Below the pieces are notes generated by a model. That model was not told where the DNA came from, searched no databases, and saw only the letters and a list, made by a program, of their open reading frames with translations. Of a stretch of 22,695 nt of DNA, positions 19,940 to 22,695 are shown piece after piece. This stretch comes from CALACW01 sp002431305 (lineage in GTDB: Bacteria; Bacillota; Clostridia; Oscillospirales; Acutalibacteraceae). A program made the translations under genes and the position numbers. The stretch lies in contig CALACW010000106.1 of NCBI GenBank assembly GCA_937890355.1, positions 1 to 22,695 of the forward strand, read 5' to 3'. How positions within the stretch are numbered: position 1 is the first letter of the stretch; each line of letters begins with the position of its first letter.

Positions 19940-21688
19940 TTATACCTTTTCTACTGCGCCGAATCTGCAGACATTAAAACATTGACCGCATTTGATGCAT
20001 TTAGACACGTCGATAATAAACGTCTTTTTGTTTTCTCCTGAGATTGCGTTTGCGGGACATTTTTTTGAACAAAGTGAACAGCCTTTGCATTTATCAGGAT
20101 TAATTTTGTAAGACAACAGCGCGGAACATTCGCCCGCAGGACATTTTTTATTATTTATATGAGCGATATATTCGTCTCTGAAATACTTAATCGTTGTTAA
20201 AACGGGGTTTGGAGCAGTCTGTCCGAGTCCGCACAGTGCGCCGTCTTTAATCGCATAACATAATTCTTCAAGAAGCTCTATATCGCCGTCTTTACCCTCG
20301 CCGTTAACTATTCTTGTCAGAATTTCATACATTCTCTTGGTTCCGATTCTGCACTGAACGCATTTACCGCACGATTCTTTTGTTGTAAAGTCGAGAAAGA
20401 ATTTTGCCATATTAACCATGCAGGTGTCTTCATTCATAACAACCATTCCGCCCGAACCCATTATTGCGCCTGTGGCGGAAAGCGATTTATAGTCAATCCG
20501 AGTGTCAATCAGACTCTCGGGAATGCATCCTCCGGAAGGACCGCCCATCTGAACGGCTTTGAACTTTTTGTTACCGCGGATCCCTCCGCCGATATCAAAA
20601 ATTACATCCCGCAGTGTCATTCCCATGGGAATTTCAACAAGACCGCCTTTTTTAATTTTGCCTGTAAGGGCGAAAACTTTGGTTCCCTTGCTGTTTTCGG
20701 TTCCCATAGAAGCAAAAGCTTCGCCGGAATTGTTTATAATCCATGCAACGTTTGCAAATGTTTCAACGTTGTTTATATTTGAAGGTTTGTGCCAGTATCC
20801 TTCCTGTGCCGGAAAAGGCGGTTTAAGTCTCGGCATACCGCGCGAACCTTCCAGCGATTCGATAAGTGCTGTTTCTTCTCCGCAGACAAAAGCACCGGCA
20901 CCGGCTTTGATTCTCATATCGCACGAAAAAGACGAGCCGAGAATATTTTTGCCGAGATATCCGGCACTGCGCGCGTCTTCAATTGCTTTTGTAAGTCTCT
21001 GAATTGCAAGAGGATATTCGGCTCTTACGTAAACAATCATTTCCTTTGCACCGATTGCATATGCGCCTATGAGCATGCCCTCAATAAGGGAATGCGGGTC
21101 GGATTCTATAACCGCTCTGTCCATGAATGCACCCGGGTCGCCCTCGTCGGCGTTGCAGATAAGATATTTTTCATCGCCCGGCGACTGACGCGCGGCATTC
21201 CATTTAAACCATGTAGGAAATCCTGCTCCGCCTCTGCCGGCAAGACCAGATATCTTAATTGTTTCAATAACATCCTCCGGGGACATTTCATTTAAGACTT
21301 TTTTTATTGCTTTGTATCCGTCGTCCGAACGGTAAGAGTCAATATCCTCAGGATCAATCAGTCCGCAGTGACGAAGTGCAATGCGCGTTTGCTTTGATAA
21401 AAATGACTTATCATCTTCGCTGATAGTAATATCATCAAGAATTGAGAGGTTTGGTTCTGCAACAGCTTCTGCAATTTTTTTGCAGTCGGAAGGCTGAACC
21501 TTTACAAGTCTTCTTTTTAATTTTTTCCCGTCGTATATATCAACAATCGGTTCAAGAAAGCACATTCCTATACATCCGACGGAACCGATTTTAACGCAGT
21601 CGGGACATTCTTTTTTAAGTGCCGACATAACTTTATCAGCGCCCGCGGCAATTCCGCAGCTGCCTCTGCCTACAACGATACTGTACAT
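19940..21688 (-). CDS. NuoF/HydB-like NADH- and FMN-binding subunit (StnB-like)
   Basis: This 582-residue flavoprotein begins with a thioredoxin-like [2Fe-2S] domain (C11, C28/C31, C39, C43). The NuoF core follows, with the NADH loop GRGGAGFPTWFKW and the FMN loop CNADEGDPGAF, then the [4Fe-4S] site SCGKCVQCRIGT plus a later Cys in LCGLG. It ends in two ferredoxin clusters (CKGCSLCSKKCP and CIKCGQCFNVC). This is the layout of HydB of electron-bifurcating hydrogenases and of the matching Stn subunit, where bifurcation is thought to occur at the flavin. AAGGAG stands 10 bases before the ATG, inside the last codons of the upstream subunit gene, whose stop is one base away, so translation is coupled. 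The partner subunit 13 bases downstream lacks a hydrogenase domain. Confidence 0.9.
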   Translation of the reverse strand: MYSIVVGRGSCGIAAGADKVMSALKKECPDCVKIGSVGCIGMCFLEPIVDIYDGKKLKRRLVKVQPSDCKKIAEAVAEPNLSILDDITISEDDKSFLSKQTRIALRHCGLIDPEDIDSYRSDDGYKAIKKVLNEMSPEDVIETIKISGLAGRGGAGFPTWFKWNAARQSPGDEKYLICNADEGDPGAFMDRAVIESDPHSLIEGMLIGAYAIGAKEMIVYVRAEYPLAIQRLTKAIEDARSAGYLGKNILGSSFSCDMRIKAGAGAFVCGEETALIESLEGSRGMPRLKPPFPAQEGYWHKPSNINNVETFANVAWIINNSGEAFASMGTENSKGTKVFALTGKIKKGGLVEIPMGMTLRDVIFDIGGGIRGNKKFKAVQMGGPSGGCIPESLIDTRIDYKSLSATGAIMGSGGMVVMNEDTCMVNMAKFFLDFTTKESCGKCVQCRIGTKRMYEILTRIVNGEGKDGDIELLEELCYAIKDGALCGLGQTAPNPVLTTIKYFRDEYIAHINNKKCPAGECSALLSYKINPDKCKGCSLCSKKCPANAISGENKKTFIIDVSKCIKCGQCFNVCRFGAVEKV

Positions 21689-21689
21689 A

Positions 21690-22181
21690 TCAAACGCTCT
21701 CCTTTCGGATTTCTCTGATTACAGAAACGGCTTTTTCAGGCGTAAGCGAACCATAAGTATTTTCATTTATCATCATAACCGGGGACAGTGAACAGCATCC
21801 TAAACATGCTACGGTTTTAAGAGAAAAGAGTCCGTCGTCCGTTGTTTCGCCGTCGGCAATACCAAGTTCTTCGCATAACGCTTTTTCTATGCTGTCAGCG
21901 CCGTTTACATGGCATGCTGTACCTTTGCAGAGCATTATTAGATTTTTACCGACAGGCGTAAGCCTGAACTGTGTGTAGAAAGTTGCAACGCCCATAACTT
22001 TTGCGGGCGAATTTCCCGTTCTTTCCGCCGTGCGGTATATAACATCAATCGGAAGATATCCGTAAATATCCTGTGCTTTTTGAAGTATTGTAATAAGATT
22101 GCCCTTTATATCGGCATATTTATCTAAAATGCCGTCAAGTAAAGAAAGGTCAACCTGTTCATGTTTACATTCGGGGTTCAT
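21690..22181 (-). CDS. NuoE/HydC-like [2Fe-2S] subunit (StnC-like)
   Basis: This 163-residue thioredoxin-fold protein binds one [2Fe-2S] cluster through C85, C90, C126 and C130, the NuoE pattern (C-x4-C, 35 residues, C-x3-C) in CKGTACHVNG and CLGCCSLSPVM. Upstream are the helical DIYGYLPIDVI and PAKVMGVATFYTQF blocks of the family. It passes electrons within the NuoF-like subunit pair. AGGAGG stands 8 bases before the ATG. It is the first gene of the three-subunit operon and its stop codon is one base from the next start. It could equally belong to a hydrogenase or formate dehydrogenase complex; the third subunit decides for a transhydrogenase. Confidence 0.92.
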   Translation of the reverse strand: MNPECKHEQVDLSLLDGILDKYADIKGNLITILQKAQDIYGYLPIDVIYRTAERTGNSPAKVMGVATFYTQFRLTPVGKNLIMLCKGTACHVNGADSIEKALCEELGIADGETTDDGLFSLKTVACLGCCSLSPVMMINENTYGSLTPEKAVSVIREIRKESV

Positions 22182-22205
22182 ACTATATGCCTCCTTATTT
22201 TAATT

Positions 22206-22234
22206 ATTATAACTTATACTAAAACCAATATCAA
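22206..22234 (-). promoter_or_regulatory. Promoter of the StnCBA-like operon
   Basis: On the minus strand TTGATA (22234-22229) and a perfect TATAAT (22211-22206) are spaced by 17 bases. The RNA start would be near 22200, giving a leader of about 19 bases with AGGAGG. No redox-regulator (Rex) site of the usual type was seen. Confidence 0.8.
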
Positions 22235-22265
22235 TATTCAAAATAAATTAAATTAGTTTTATAAC

Positions 22266-22298
22266 AAAAAAAAGAAGCCCGGTTATACTCCGGACTTC
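22266..22298 (-). terminator. Terminator of clpB
   Basis: On the minus strand GAAGTCCGG pairs with CCGGGCTTC (arms 22290-22298 and 22274-22282, one G-U pair) around a 7-base loop and runs into eight T residues. It lies about 17 bases after the clpB stop codon. Confidence 0.92.
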
Positions 22299-22315
22299 CT
22301 ATTTTGTTTGAAGTT

Positions 22316-22695
22316 TTAATAATTGCAGACAAGTTTTCCGTCGCGCAAATCAATATGCAGCACCGTACCGGGGGCAACATTTTCACCGATTATTTTACGA
22401 GCAAGCAACGTTTCGACATTTGACTGCAAGTATCTTTTCAGCGGTCTTGCACCGTAAACGGGATCAAATCCGTGATCTACTATATATGCTTTCGCATCGT
22501 CGGAAACAACTACGCTTAACTGATTTTCGGCAAGACGTTTGTTAAGGTCTTTGATAAGCAGGTCGATAATGCCTGTAATATTAGCCTTCGTAAGCGGTTT
22601 ATAGAATACGATTTCATCAAGACGGTTTAAAAATTCGGGTCTGAATGAGGATTTAAGCAATGCTGTAACTTTTGCTTTTGCGTCATCGCTTATCT
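22316..22695 (-). CDS. clpB: ATP-dependent chaperone ClpB, carboxy-terminal part (runs off the window)
   Basis: The frame is open to the window edge, so only the last 125 or so residues are seen. SSFRPEFLNRLDEIVFYKPL carries the arginine-finger region of the second AAA+ domain, and FDPVYGARPLKRYLQ is the sensor-2/C-terminal domain signature, followed by TLLARKIIGENV. ClpB works with DnaK to rescue aggregated proteins in the cytoplasm. ClpB fits better than ClpC or ClpE by this carboxy end, but the rest of the gene is needed to be sure. A terminator follows. Confidence 0.88.
   Translation of the reverse strand, partial: ISDDAKAKVTALLKSSFRPEFLNRLDEIVFYKPLTKANITGIIDLLIKDLNKRLAENQLSVVVSDDAKAYIVDHGFDPVYGARPLKRYLQSNVETLLARKIIGENVAPGTVLHIDLRDGKLVCNY

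Noticed and set aside
17899..22181. HydABC electron-bifurcating hydrogenase
   Set aside because: The largest subunit has no H-cluster cysteine motifs and carries an FAD/NADPH NfnB-like core instead.

Overview
The window reads as chromosomal DNA of a low-GC, spore-forming-lineage Firmicute of class Clostridia, probably a gut Ruminococcaceae/Oscillospiraceae-type bacterium. The reasons are strong GGAGG ribosome binding sites, sigma-A promoters with 17-bp spacers, a PyrR-type attenuator, CotF-like and small coat proteins, a SpoIIM-like protein, a yajC-TIGR04086 gene pair, and a 6S-like RNA. The family assignment is an inference from protein resemblance and was not searched.

Layout. Positions 12-3556 (+) hold a PM20D1-like M20 peptidase, a secreted metallophosphoesterase and a small membrane protein, closed by a terminator. 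Positions 3572-3853 (-) hold the beheaded remnant of a cupin gene that still has a MerR-type 19-bp-spacer promoter. Positions 3858-6779 (-) are an asd-dapA-dapB operon (lysine/diaminopimelate pathway) with its own promoter and terminator. Positions 6818-11251 (+) are queA, a RelB/YafQ-type toxin-antitoxin pair wedged between queA and tgt, then tgt, yajC, a TIGR04086-type membrane protein and a SpoIIM-like protein. The last overlaps a convergent Xer-type tyrosine recombinase gene by 16 bases (11236-12216, -).

The stretch 12217-12779 has no protein gene but is dense in signals. It holds a perfect 13-bp inverted repeat, a strong promoter driving a roughly 90-nt unassigned small RNA with its own terminator, a 17-bp palindrome, and a complete pyr attenuator (PyrR-binding hairpin, antiterminator, terminator). 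These lead into pyrR and uraA. Next come a perfect-consensus promoter followed at once by a terminator-like hairpin and a TTG-started aldose-1-epimerase family gene, then a DUF1292 gene and a 6S-like RNA.

The right end is transcribed leftward. From 22234 down to 16911 there is a three-subunit flavin/iron-sulfur complex (NuoE/HydC-like, NuoF/HydB-like, and a 2Fe-2S + NfnB/GltD-like + ferredoxin fusion) followed by a second secreted metallophosphoesterase. The complex has the make-up of the Stn (Sporomusa-type Nfn) electron-bifurcating transhydrogenase rather than a hydrogenase. Two small spore-coat genes follow, and their ribosome binding site lies inside the terminator hairpin of the phosphoesterase gene. 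The window ends inside clpB.

No complete mobile element, tRNA, rRNA or CRISPR array was seen. The best candidates for something new are the small RNA at 12390-12480, the inverted repeat beside the recombinase gene, terminators that double as ribosome binding sites, and the toxin that appears to lack its catalytic histidine.
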